DNA from: Bisbaumannia salifodinae
GTDB lineage: Bacteria; Pseudomonadota; Gammaproteobacteria; Pseudomonadales; Halomonadaceae
Length of the DNA stretch: 64,000 bases
Direction: 5' to 3' (one strand)
NCBI RefSeq assembly: GCF_039522585.1
Contig: NZ_BAAADR010000010.1
Below, piece by piece: positions 16,403 through 23,871 of this stretch (position 1 is its first letter; every line of letters begins with the position of its first letter). The notes beneath the pieces were generated by a model. That model was not told where the DNA came from. It saw only the letters and a program-made list of their open reading frames with translations, and did not search any database. The position numbers and the translations under genes are program-made.

Positions 16403-17290
16403 TCAGGCCTCGCCGGCATAGCGATCGAGGAGTTCCCGGAAGCCCGCGCCATACTTGGGATGGCGCCGGGCGAAGGCGAGGATCGCCTCCAGATAGCCGA
16501 GCTGATGGCCGCAGTCATAGGTGACGCCCTGCATGCGATAGGCGGCCACCCCGGAGCGGGCCCGCAACGCCTCGATGGCGTCGGTGAGCTGGATCTCGCC
16601 CCCGGCCCCCGGCGGCGTCTCGGCCAGCAGCGGGAAGATCTCGCCGGGCAGCACATAGCGGCCGATCACCGCCAGGTTCGACGGCGCTCGGTCACGCGGC
16701 GGCTTCTCCACCATGCCCGCCAGGGGCAGCGACTCGCCCGGGGCCGGCACGCCGGCCTCGGGCTCGACGATGCCGTACTTCTCTACCCGCTCCCAGGGCA
16801 CCTCCTCCACCATCAACTGGGCCTGCCCGCTGGCCTCGAAGGCCGTCACCATGCCCGCCAGGTCGTTGCGGGGAAGGCCCTCGCCATCCACCAGCACGTC
16901 CGGCAGCAGCACCGCGAAGGGGGCGTCTCCCACCACCGGGCGGGCGCAGAGCACCGCATGGCCCAGGCCCAGGGGCTCGGGCTGGCGCACGCTGATGATC
17001 TTGACCGTGTCGGGGACGATATTGCGCAGCTCTTCGAGCAGCTCATGCTTGCCCTTGGCCTCCAGGGTGGTCTCCAGCTCGAAATGCTTGTCGAAGTGGT
17101 TCTCGATGGCGCCCTTGCTGGAGTGGGTTACCAGCACGATCTCGGTGATGCCGGCGGCGACGGCCTCTTCCACCACGTACTGGATCACCGGCTTGTCGAC
17201 GATGGTGATCATCTCCTTGGGGATCGCCTTGGAGGCGGGCAGGCAGCGGGTACCGAAACCGGCCACCGGCAGAACGGCCTTGCGAATCAT
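16403..17290 (-). CDS. galU: UTP--glucose-1-phosphate uridylyltransferase
   Basis: Makes UDP-glucose from UTP and glucose-1-phosphate for envelope and storage polysaccharides; 295 residues. The nucleotide-binding start (LPVAGFGTRCLPASKAIPKE) and DKPVIQYVVEEAVAAGI are diagnostic, with GLGHAVLCA and VEKP further on. AGGAAGGA precedes the ATG. The typical family residue before LPA is often Met or Phe; here it is Cys. It is followed after two bases by the Ugd-like gene, so the two are co-transcribed. Confidence 0.95.
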   Translation of the reverse strand: MIRKAVLPVAGFGTRCLPASKAIPKEMITIVDKPVIQYVVEEAVAAGITEIVLVTHSSKGAIENHFDKHFELETTLEAKGKHELLEELRNIVPDTVKIISVRQPEPLGLGHAVLCARPVVGDAPFAVLLPDVLVDGEGLPRNDLAGMVTAFEASGQAQLMVEEVPWERVEKYGIVEPEAGVPAPGESLPLAGMVEKPPRDRAPSNLAVIGRYVLPGEIFPLLAETPPGAGGEIQLTDAIEALRARSGVAAYRMQGVTYDCGHQLGYLEAILAFARRHPKYGAGFRELLDRYAGEA

Positions 17291-17439
17291 CGGATTCCTT
17301 CCTGAGCAGGGGTAAAATCCGCCCTAGTATGCCAGAGACGCCAGACCCACGCCGCCCTCCCGCGCTCTCGGTGGGTGGCGGCGGACAAGGCGGCCCCGGA
17401 GCGGGTAGAATATCGGCATTACCTTCAAGGAGCCCGACG

Positions 17440-18783
17440 ATGCCCATCCCGCCGGACGTCGACCTGCTGATCGAGGCCCGCTGGCTGCTGCCCATGAGCG
17501 AGGGGCTGCCGACCCTCGAGGATCACGCCATCGCCATTCAAGGCGGCAAGCTGCTCGGCCCCTGGCCCATCGCCGAGGCCAGGCGGCAGGTGGCGCCCCG
17601 TGAGGTCCTGCGGCTACGCCACCATGCGCTGCTGCCGGGGCTGATCAACGCCCATAACCATGCCGGCATGAGCCTGATGCGGGGTTATGCCGACGACCTG
17701 CCACTGATGACCTGGCTCAACGAGCATATCTGGCCCGCCGAGGGTTCCCTGGTGGATGCCGATTTCGTCGCCGCCGGGACGCGCCTGGCCTGTGCCGAGA
17801 TGCTGTGCAGCGGCACCACCACCTTCGCCGATATGTACCTGGCCCCCGAGGCGGTGGCCGAGGTCGCCGACGAAATGCGGATGCGGGTCCAGCTGTGCAC
17901 CCCGCTGATCGACTTCCCCACTTCCTGGGCCGCCGACTTCGCCGAGGGCCTGGAACGCACCCAGGCACTGATCGAGCGCTACGCCGAGCATCCCCGGGTG
18001 CATCTGGCCCTGGGCCCCCACGCCCCCTATACGGTGGGTGACGCCAGCCTGGCCAGGCTGGCCGAGGCCCGGGAGCGCTGGGGGTTGCCGATCCAGATGC
18101 ATGTCCACGAGACCCGCGACGAGATCGACCAGGCCCTGGCCCGGGATGGCCGCCGCCCATTGCGCCGGCTCTTCGAGGCCGGCCTGCTGGGCCCCCACTT
18201 CCAGGCGGTGCATATGACTCAGGTGGATGATGATGACCTGGCGCTGCTGGCCGAGACCGATACCCGGGTCATCCATTGCCCCCAGTCCAACCTCAAGCTG
18301 GCCAGCGGCTTCTGCCCGGTGGCACGGCTCCAGTCGGCCGGCATCACCGTGGGCCTGGGTACCGATGGCGCCGCCAGCAACAATGACCTGGATCTGTTCG
18401 ACGAGCTGAAGAGTGCCGCCCTGCTGGCCAAGGGGGTGAGCGGTGATGCCGCCGCCCTGCCCGCCATGGCGGCCCTGGCCATGGCCACCCGCGACGGTGC
18501 CCGTGCCCTGGGGCTGGACGACCACCTGGGCCAACTGCGCGAAGGCTTCGCGGCGGACCTGGTTGCCGTGGACCTGGAACACCTCAATACCCTGCCGGTG
18601 CATCATCCCGCCTCGGCGGTGGTCTATGCGATGCACAGCCACCAGGTGAGCCATGTCTGGGTGGCCGGGCGCCCCCGCCTCGTCGAGGGGAAATTTATCG
18701 ATATCGAGCCGGACACCATTCGCGCCGCCACCGAGCATTATCGGCGGCGCCTGGCGTCCCTGCCCGCACAAGGAGAGAGTTGA
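17440..18783 (+). CDS. mtaD: 5'-methylthioadenosine/S-adenosylhomocysteine deaminase-type amidohydrolase
   Basis: TrzA/ATZ-family amidohydrolase of 447 residues. Metal ligands are visible in INAHNHAGMSLMRGY (HxH), HVHETRDE, the following HMTQ region and GTDGAASNNDLDLFDE. The order of this gene, ubiG, a MupP-like phosphatase and a YciK-like dehydrogenase is the same as PA3170-PA3173 of Pseudomonas aeruginosa, where PA3170 is a methylthioadenosine deaminase. That role fits here but is an inference from family and order. Start 17440 follows AAGGAG (17427-17432); an in-frame start at 17329 would add a low-complexity Gly/Pro stretch. A TAGAAT box lies at 17406-17411. Confidence 0.88.
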   Translation: MPIPPDVDLLIEARWLLPMSEGLPTLEDHAIAIQGGKLLGPWPIAEARRQVAPREVLRLRHHALLPGLINAHNHAGMSLMRGYADDLPLMTWLNEHIWPAEGSLVDADFVAAGTRLACAEMLCSGTTTFADMYLAPEAVAEVADEMRMRVQLCTPLIDFPTSWAADFAEGLERTQALIERYAEHPRVHLALGPHAPYTVGDASLARLAEARERWGLPIQMHVHETRDEIDQALARDGRRPLRRLFEAGLLGPHFQAVHMTQVDDDDLALLAETDTRVIHCPQSNLKLASGFCPVARLQSAGITVGLGTDGAASNNDLDLFDELKSAALLAKGVSGDAAALPAMAALAMATRDGARALGLDDHLGQLREGFAADLVAVDLEHLNTLPVHHPASAVVYAMHSHQVSHVWVAGRPRLVEGKFIDIEPDTIRAATEHYRRRLASLPAQGES

Positions 18784-18784
18784 G

Positions 18785-19564
18785 ATGCCGCACACAGCCG
18801 ATGTCGGCGACTACCGCCATAATAGCGATGCCGCCGATACCAGCGATGCCGGCGACTACCGTGGTAACGTCGATGCCGCCGAAATCGCCAAGTTCGAGGC
18901 CCTGGCCAGCCGTTGGTGGGACAGCGAGGGGGAGTTCAAGCCCCTCCACGAGATCAACCCATTGCGGCTGGACTTCATCGATGCCCGGACCCGCCTGGCC
19001 GGCAAGTCGGTGATCGACGTGGGCTGCGGCGGCGGCATCCTGGCCGAGGCCATGGCCCATCGCGGCGCCCGGGTCACCGGCATCGACATGGGCGAGGCGC
19101 CGCTGGCGGTGGCCCGGCTGCATCTGGCCGAGAGCGACGCGGAGGTGGACTACCGTCGGGCCAGCGCCGAGGAGATGGCCGCCGAGGCCCCCGGCCGGTA
19201 TGACGTGGTCACCTGCCTGGAGATGCTCGAGCATGTCCCCGACCCGGCGGCGGTGGTACGCGCCTGCATGACCCTGGTCAAGCCCGGTGGCGATGTCTTC
19301 TTCTCCACCATCAATCGCAACCCCAAGGCCTATGCCTTCGCCATCCTCGGCGCCGAGTATGTGCTGCGGATGCTGCCCAAGGGCACCCATGACTACCGCA
19401 AGTTTATCCGCCCCGCCGAGCTCTCCCGCTGGGCCCGGGAGGCGGAGCTCAAGGTGTGCGAACAGAGCGGCCTGGTCTACAACCCGCTGACACGTCGCTA
19501 CCGCCTCGACCCTCGCGATGTCTCGGTCAACTACCTGATGCACTGCCGCCGGGAGGTTGAATGA
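18785..19564 (+). CDS. ubiG: Ubiquinone biosynthesis O-methyltransferase UbiG
   Basis: SAM-dependent enzyme for both O-methylation steps of ubiquinone synthesis; 259 residues. The SAM loop is VIDVGCGGGILAEAMA, and IAKFEALASRWWD and EINPLRLDFI are UbiG hallmarks. The ATG lies one base after the mtaD stop with AAGGAGAG upstream. Two oddities: the N-terminus carries a duplicated 13-residue block (DVGDYRHNSDAAD, then DAGDYRGNVDAAE), and the last 20 codons are present a second time after the stop (19561-19656). Confidence 0.95.
   Translation: MPHTADVGDYRHNSDAADTSDAGDYRGNVDAAEIAKFEALASRWWDSEGEFKPLHEINPLRLDFIDARTRLAGKSVIDVGCGGGILAEAMAHRGARVTGIDMGEAPLAVARLHLAESDAEVDYRRASAEEMAAEAPGRYDVVTCLEMLEHVPDPAAVVRACMTLVKPGGDVFFSTINRNPKAYAFAILGAEYVLRMLPKGTHDYRKFIRPAELSRWAREAELKVCEQSGLVYNPLTRRYRLDPRDVSVNYLMHCRREVE
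18800..18883 (+). repeat. Imperfect 39-bp direct repeat inside the ubiG 5' end
   Basis: Copy one at 18800-18838 and copy two at 18845-18883 (offset 45), encoding DVGDYRHNSDAAD and DAGDYRGNVDAAE. The second copy aligns with the normal UbiG N-terminus; the first is an extra, in-frame addition. Confidence 0.75.
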
Positions 19565-19656
19565 GCCCCTTGAGTCGCGCCCTTTGCTACGATCGCTTGG
19601 ATGCCCGGGACGTCTCGGTGAATTATCTGATGCACTGCCGCCGGGAGGCGCCGTGA
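19561..19656 (+). repeat. Second, diverged copy of the ubiG 3' end between ubiG and mupP
   Basis: The last codons of ubiG (RDVSVNYLMHCRRE plus stop) recur here as DARDVSVNYLMHCRREAP-stop. Across the shared block most differences are synonymous (GTC/GTG, AAC/AAT, TAC/TAT, GAT/GAC). The similarity may begin earlier, at NPLTR versus SPLSR. The TGA of this copy overlaps the mupP GTG (GTGA), and its GGGAGG is the mupP ribosome site. So this copy looks like the ancestral ubiG end, left behind when the upstream end was replaced. Confidence 0.85.
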
Positions 19657-20318
19657 CCGTGAGCGCCCTGCCCCGTGGCCTGCTCTTCGACCTGGATGGC
19701 ACCCTGGTGGATACCGCGCCGGACCTGGCCCGGGCCACCAATGCCCTGCGCACCCACCATGGCCTGGCGGCCCTGCCCTTCGAGACGATCCGCGCCCAGG
19801 TCTCCAACGGCGGCAGCGCCCTGGTGACCCTGGCCCTGGGCCTGGCCCTGGAGGCGCCGGGGCACGGCGAGGCAAGGCAGTTCCTGCTCGACGCCTATGC
19901 CCGGGACCTGGCGACCCATAGCCGCCTGTTCCCCGGGCTGCAGCGGCTGATCGACCACTGGAGCCAGGCGCCGCGGGCCTGGGGCATCGTTACCAACAAG
20001 CCCCGCGCCTACACCGAGCCCCTGGTGGCGGCCCTGGGGCTCGATCCCGGCGCCCTGCTGTGTGCCGACGACCTGCCGGTGAAGAAGCCCGCGCCGGAAC
20101 CGCTCTGGGCCGCCGCCGAGCGCCTGGGAATCGCCCCGGCGGCGTGCTGGTATATCGGCGATCACCGCCGCGATATGGAGGCGGCCCGGGCCGCCGGCAT
20201 GACCGCGGTGGCGGTGGGCTATGGTTACCTGGACGCGACGGACGCCATCGAGGAGTGGCCGGCGGAGTTGCGCTTCGCCACCCCCGAGGCCCTGGTTAGC
20301 GCCCTGCTCGATCGCTGA
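19653..20318 (+). CDS. mupP: HAD phosphatase, MupP / phosphoglycolate phosphatase type
   Basis: HAD-superfamily phosphatase of 221 residues: motif I LLFDLDGTLVDTAPD, motif II in VTNKP, the lysine in KKPAPEP and motif III YIGDHRRDMEAARAAG. Its place after ubiG matches Pseudomonas MupP, the N-acetylmuramic acid 6-phosphate phosphatase of the MurNAc recycling route, more closely than Gph, though the two are hard to separate by sequence. The GTG at 19653 is chosen because it overlaps the TGA of the ubiG tail copy and has GGGAGG just upstream; a longer in-frame start at 19557 would lie in ubiG. Confidence 0.85.
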   Translation: MTVSALPRGLLFDLDGTLVDTAPDLARATNALRTHHGLAALPFETIRAQVSNGGSALVTLALGLALEAPGHGEARQFLLDAYARDLATHSRLFPGLQRLIDHWSQAPRAWGIVTNKPRAYTEPLVAALGLDPGALLCADDLPVKKPAPEPLWAAAERLGIAPAACWYIGDHRRDMEAARAAGMTAVAVGYGYLDATDAIEEWPAELRFATPEALVSALLDR

Positions 20319-20339
20319 TAGGTCAACTACCCAATGCAG

Positions 20340-20367
20340 AACGGGCCCCATGATGGGGCCCGTTCTT
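20340..20367. terminator. Bidirectional hairpin terminator between mupP and yciK
   Basis: Perfect 11-bp stem (AACGGGCCCCA with TGGGGCCCGTT) around a TGA loop, between convergent genes. It can serve mupP and the tol-pal-yciK block. Confidence 0.75.
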
Positions 20368-20389
20368 GCGTTAGCGTGGCTCGAGCAAG

Positions 20390-20466
20390 TTACGCCTTGG
20401 GCGGCTGGGCGTCGAAGCCTTGGCCGGTGAGACCGGTGACGCCGCGGCTCTCCTGGCCCATTCAGC
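20390..20466 (-). repeat. Second copy of the yciK 3' end, downstream of its stop
   Basis: On the minus strand this reads MGQESRGVTGLTGQGFDAQPPKA-stop, against MGPDSRGVTGQRFDAQPPKG-stop at the end of the gene. It has a 9-base insertion, many third-position differences and, at its upstream edge, one extra base. Offset from the gene copy is 82 bases. Confidence 0.85.
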
Positions 20467-20471
20467 CAAAG

Positions 20472-21233
20472 TCAGCCCTTGGGTGGCTGGGCATCGAAGC
20501 GCTGGCCAGTGACCCCGCGGCTGTCCGGGCCCATCAGCCATAGATAGGTGGGCATGATCTCTTCCGGGGTGCGCAGGGTATCGGGATCCTCGGCGGGATA
20601 GGCACTGCGCCGCATCTGGGTGCGGGTGGCGCCCGGATTGAGGCTATTGACCCGTACCGCGGTGAGGTTCTCCAGCTCGTCGGCCAGCACTTCCATAAAG
20701 CCTTCGGTGGCAAACTTGGAGACCGCGTAGGCGCCCCAGAAGGCCCGCCCCCGGCGCCCCACGCTGGAGGAGGTGAGGATCACCGAGGCGTCCTCGGAGG
20801 CCTTGAGCAGGGGCAGCAGGGCCTGGGTCATCCAGACCGGGCCATTGAAGTTGACCTGCATCACCTGCTCCCAGAGCTGGGGGTTGTACTGGTCGAAGGG
20901 GGTCAGGCGCCCCAGCAGGCCGGCATTATGCAGGATGCCATCCAGGCGTCCGAACTCCCGCTCCAGGGTCTCGGCCATGTCCTGGTAATCCTTGAGGGTG
21001 GCGCCCTCGAAGTTGAGCGGAAAGATCGCCGGCTGGGGCCCGCCCGCCGCCTCGATCTCGTCGTAGACCTTCTCCAGCTTGGCGATGGTACGGCCCAGCA
21101 GGATCACGGTGGCCCCATGGCGGGCGTAGGCCAAGGCCGCGGCGCGGCCGATACCGTCGCCGGCGCCGGTCACCAGCACGATACGCCCCGCCAACAGGTC
21201 CGTAGGGGGCCGGTAGTCGATCTTGCAATTCAT
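20472..21233 (-). CDS. yciK: YciK-family short-chain dehydrogenase/reductase
   Basis: SDR oxidoreductase of 253 residues (E. coli YciK 252). The NAD(P) loop is VTGAGDGIGRAAALAYA, the NAG motif HNAGLLG, and the catalytic Ser-Tyr-Lys are in TSSSVGRRGRAFWGAYAVSK. The family ending EEIMPTYLWLMG...FDAQP is present. Its physiological substrate is not known. AAGGAG precedes the ATG at 21233, 13 bases after the cpoB stop, so it is probably the last gene of the tol-pal transcript. Its 3' end is repeated downstream. Confidence 0.9.
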   Translation of the reverse strand: MNCKIDYRPPTDLLAGRIVLVTGAGDGIGRAAALAYARHGATVILLGRTIAKLEKVYDEIEAAGGPQPAIFPLNFEGATLKDYQDMAETLEREFGRLDGILHNAGLLGRLTPFDQYNPQLWEQVMQVNFNGPVWMTQALLPLLKASEDASVILTSSSVGRRGRAFWGAYAVSKFATEGFMEVLADELENLTAVRVNSLNPGATRTQMRRSAYPAEDPDTLRTPEEIMPTYLWLMGPDSRGVTGQRFDAQPPKG

Positions 21234-21246
21234 CGAGGATGACTCC

Positions 21247-22017
21247 TTAGAGGCCGGCGTCGTTGAGGAAGTCACGCCCCATGACGGCGGCATTGCTGTC
21301 CGGGTAGTCGGCGATCAGCCGCTGCAGCAGTTCGCGGCTGGTATCCGGCTGCCCCTGGCGCGCCTTGAGCAGGCCCAGCTTGTAGAGGGCATCGGGCACC
21401 TTGTTGCTCTCGGGGTAGTCGTCCAGCACCGTCTGGAAGGCCGCCGCCGCGGGCTCCAGGCGGGTCTCCGCGGAGTAGAGCTCGCCCAGCCAGTAGTGGC
21501 CATTGGCGGTCAGGTTGGTGTCCGGATAGTCCGCCACGAAGGCCTCGAAGGCGGCGATGGCGGCCGGAAAGTCCCGCGCCTGGACGCGCTGGAAGGCGGC
21601 CTGATAGGCGGCCTGGGCATCGGCACCGGGTGCCGCGCTGCCATCCCCGGCGCTGGCCTCGGCCACCTGGCGGGCCGCCTCGGCGTCCACCTCCTGGGGG
21701 GCCTCGCCGCTGCTGGCCAGCCGCTGCTCCAGATCCAGGTAGCGGGCCTGGGAGTCACGACGCAGCTGCTCCAACTGATGGCGAAGCTCCTCCACCTGAC
21801 CGCGCAACTGCTGGATCTCGCGTTGCTGCTCGTCGAGCTGGTTGAGCAGCATCAGGTTGCCGGAGGCGCCCTCGCGTACCTCGGCCTGCTCATAGAAGGT
21901 GCGCGAGCGATCCGACAGATCCTCGATCACCGGTTGGGCCAGTACGGAAAGCGGGAGCACCAGGGCTCCCGCACCGCACAGTCGGGCCAGACGGCGGCCC
22001 CTGTGACTGTGATTCAT
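21247..22017 (-). CDS. cpoB: Cell division coordinator CpoB (YbgF)
   Basis: Periplasmic TolA partner that links peptidoglycan synthesis to outer-membrane constriction; 256 residues. A signal peptide (about 1-32, ending LPLSVLAQP) is followed by a trimerising coiled coil (LNQLDEQQREIQQLRGQVEEL) and C-terminal TPR repeats (YQAAFQRVQARDFPAAIAAF, YWLGELY, ALYKLGLL). It starts at 22017 behind GAGGAG, 16 bases after the pal stop, in the usual last position of the tol-pal operon. Confidence 0.94.
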   Translation of the reverse strand: MNHSHRGRRLARLCGAGALVLPLSVLAQPVIEDLSDRSRTFYEQAEVREGASGNLMLLNQLDEQQREIQQLRGQVEELRHQLEQLRRDSQARYLDLEQRLASSGEAPQEVDAEAARQVAEASAGDGSAAPGADAQAAYQAAFQRVQARDFPAAIAAFEAFVADYPDTNLTANGHYWLGELYSAETRLEPAAAAFQTVLDDYPESNKVPDALYKLGLLKARQGQPDTSRELLQRLIADYPDSNAAVMGRDFLNDAGL

Positions 22018-22033
22018 CACTCGCTCCTCGGCC

Positions 22034-22561
22034 TCAGTAGGAGAACACCACGCGGCGGTTCTGGGCGTAGGCATCCTCATTGTAGCCGCTCACCGCCGGC
22101 CGCTCCTCGCCATAGCTGACCACCTCCAGTTGGGAGGGGGAGATGCCCTGCACCGAGAGGAAGCGCTCCACGGACTTGGCGCGACGCTCGCCCAGGCCCA
22201 GGTTGTACTCGCGGGTACCGCGTTCGTCGGTATGGCCCTGCAGCACCACCCGGGCATTGGGGTTATTGCGCAGGTACTGGGCATGGGCACTCAGCACCGG
22301 CTCGAATTCGCCGCGAATGCGCTCGCTGTCATAGTCGAAGTAGATGGTGCGCACGCTGGGAATCCCGGCCTGCTGACCATTCTGGTCGCTACCGCCGACC
22401 CCGACGCCGCCGACCTGACCACTACCTACCCCACTGGTGCTGGCACCGTCGCGGCTGCCATCCATGGAGCCGTCCTGGGTGCCGCCCGTGCTGGAACAGC
22501 CGGCCACGAAGGCGAGAGAGAGCGCGACGGCCAGGCTCCTGGCATAAGGCTTGAATTGCAT
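22034..22561 (-). CDS. pal: Peptidoglycan-associated lipoprotein Pal
   Basis: Outer-membrane lipoprotein that anchors the envelope to peptidoglycan in the Tol-Pal system; 175 residues. The signal peptide ends in a lipobox (LAFVAGC), followed by a Gly/Ser-rich linker and the OmpA-like domain with IYFDYDSERI, GHTDERGTREYNLGLGERRA and the C-terminal NRRVVF. AAGGAG lies six bases before the ATG at 22561. Its 5' end runs 28 bases upstream of the preceding tolB stop, that is, the two genes nearly abut. Confidence 0.96.
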   Translation of the reverse strand: MQFKPYARSLAVALSLAFVAGCSSTGGTQDGSMDGSRDGASTSGVGSGQVGGVGVGGSDQNGQQAGIPSVRTIYFDYDSERIRGEFEPVLSAHAQYLRNNPNARVVLQGHTDERGTREYNLGLGERRAKSVERFLSVQGISPSQLEVVSYGEERPAVSGYNEDAYAQNRRVVFSY

Positions 22562-22587
22562 TTTCCACTCCTTGATGAATGACAATA

Positions 22588-23871
22588 TCAGTTCAGAAAC
22601 GGCGACCATGCGGGCTCCCGCACGTCGCCCTGGGCCGCCGGCAGGCGGAAGGAGGCGCGCCCATCCGCCGACACGGCCCCTAGTATCCCGGCATTACCCT
22701 GCTGGGTGGCGAAGAGTACCATGGCCCCGTTGGGGGCAACACTGGGGGATTCGTCCCAGCGGCCCTCGGTGAGGGTCACCAGGCGGTCGGTCTCCAGGTC
22801 CTGGCGGGCCACCTGATAGCCCTGGTTGCCGCGATGGATCATGAACAGTGCCTCGCCGTCCGGGCTGACGCGCCCCCGGGCATTGTAGTTGCCGGTAAAG
22901 GTGAGGCGTTCCACCTGGCCACTGGCGAGGTCATAGCGATAGAGCTGGGGACCACCGCTGCGATCCGAGGTGAAGACCAGGCTGCGGCCGTCCGGGGCAA
23001 AGCTGGGTTCGGTATCGATGGCACTGTTGTTGGTCAGCCGCCGGAAGTCGCGGCTGGCGATATCCATCAGATAGATTTCCGGCTGGCCATCCCGGGACAG
23101 CGACATGGCCAGTTGGCGGCCGTCCGGCGACCAGGCCGGGGCGCTGTTGATCCCGGTGAAGGAGCTAGCCCGGACCCGCTGGCCGCTACCCACGTCCTGG
23201 ATATAGATGGCCGGGCGTTCGGTCTCGAAGGAGACATAGGCCAGCTTGCCGCCATCCGGCGACCAGGCCGGGGACATGATCGGCTGGTCCGAGTCGAGGA
23301 TCTGCTGGCTATTGCGACCATCGGCATCGGCGATATGCAGGCCATAGCGACGCGCGTCGCCGGCGCCCTGGGCGGTGACATAGGCGATGCGGGTGGAGAA
23401 GGCGCCGCGGATGCCGGTGATCGCCTCGAAGATCTGGTCGCTGATGTAGTGGGCGGCGGCGCGCAGGCGCTGTGGGTCGGCGGTGACCACCTCGCCCAGC
23501 TCGCGGCGTTCGCCGTAGACATCGAGGAGCTCGAAACGCACCCGATAGGTGCTGCCCTCGGCCTCGACGTCGCCCACCACCAGGTAATCGCTGTCCACGG
23601 CCCGCCAGTCGCGATAGTTGACGTCCTCGCTGCGGCTGGGCCGGGAGATCAGCGAGTCGCGGGACAGCGGCTCGAACTGGCCGCTGCGCGCCAGATCATC
23701 GCCGATGATCCGCGCCAGGTCCTCCGGCAGCGCCTCGCCGCCGAAGGGCACGATGGCGATGGGGATGGCGCGGTCGCTGCCGCGGGTAATCTCGATGGTC
23801 AGATTGGCCTGGGCCTGCTGCACGAAGAGCAGCAGGCAGGCCGCCAGCCATAGGCCAAGATAGCGTTTCAT
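22588..23871 (-). CDS. tolB: Tol-Pal system beta-propeller protein TolB
   Basis: Periplasmic protein that binds Pal and TolA; 427 residues. A signal peptide (KRYLGLWLAACLLLFVQQAQA) precedes the N-terminal alpha/beta domain and a six-bladed propeller built from repeats such as PAWSPDGGKLAYVS, PAWSPDGRQLAMS and PSFAPDGRSLVFTSD. Its ATG overlaps the tolA TGA by one base. Confidence 0.96.
   Translation of the reverse strand: MKRYLGLWLAACLLLFVQQAQANLTIEITRGSDRAIPIAIVPFGGEALPEDLARIIGDDLARSGQFEPLSRDSLISRPSRSEDVNYRDWRAVDSDYLVVGDVEAEGSTYRVRFELLDVYGERRELGEVVTADPQRLRAAAHYISDQIFEAITGIRGAFSTRIAYVTAQGAGDARRYGLHIADADGRNSQQILDSDQPIMSPAWSPDGGKLAYVSFETERPAIYIQDVGSGQRVRASSFTGINSAPAWSPDGRQLAMSLSRDGQPEIYLMDIASRDFRRLTNNSAIDTEPSFAPDGRSLVFTSDRSGGPQLYRYDLASGQVERLTFTGNYNARGRVSPDGEALFMIHRGNQGYQVARQDLETDRLVTLTEGRWDESPSVAPNGAMVLFATQQGNAGILGAVSADGRASFRLPAAQGDVREPAWSPFLN

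Noticed and set aside
22130..22582. Plus-strand frame over pal
   Set aside because: Shadow of the lipoprotein gene; no family match.
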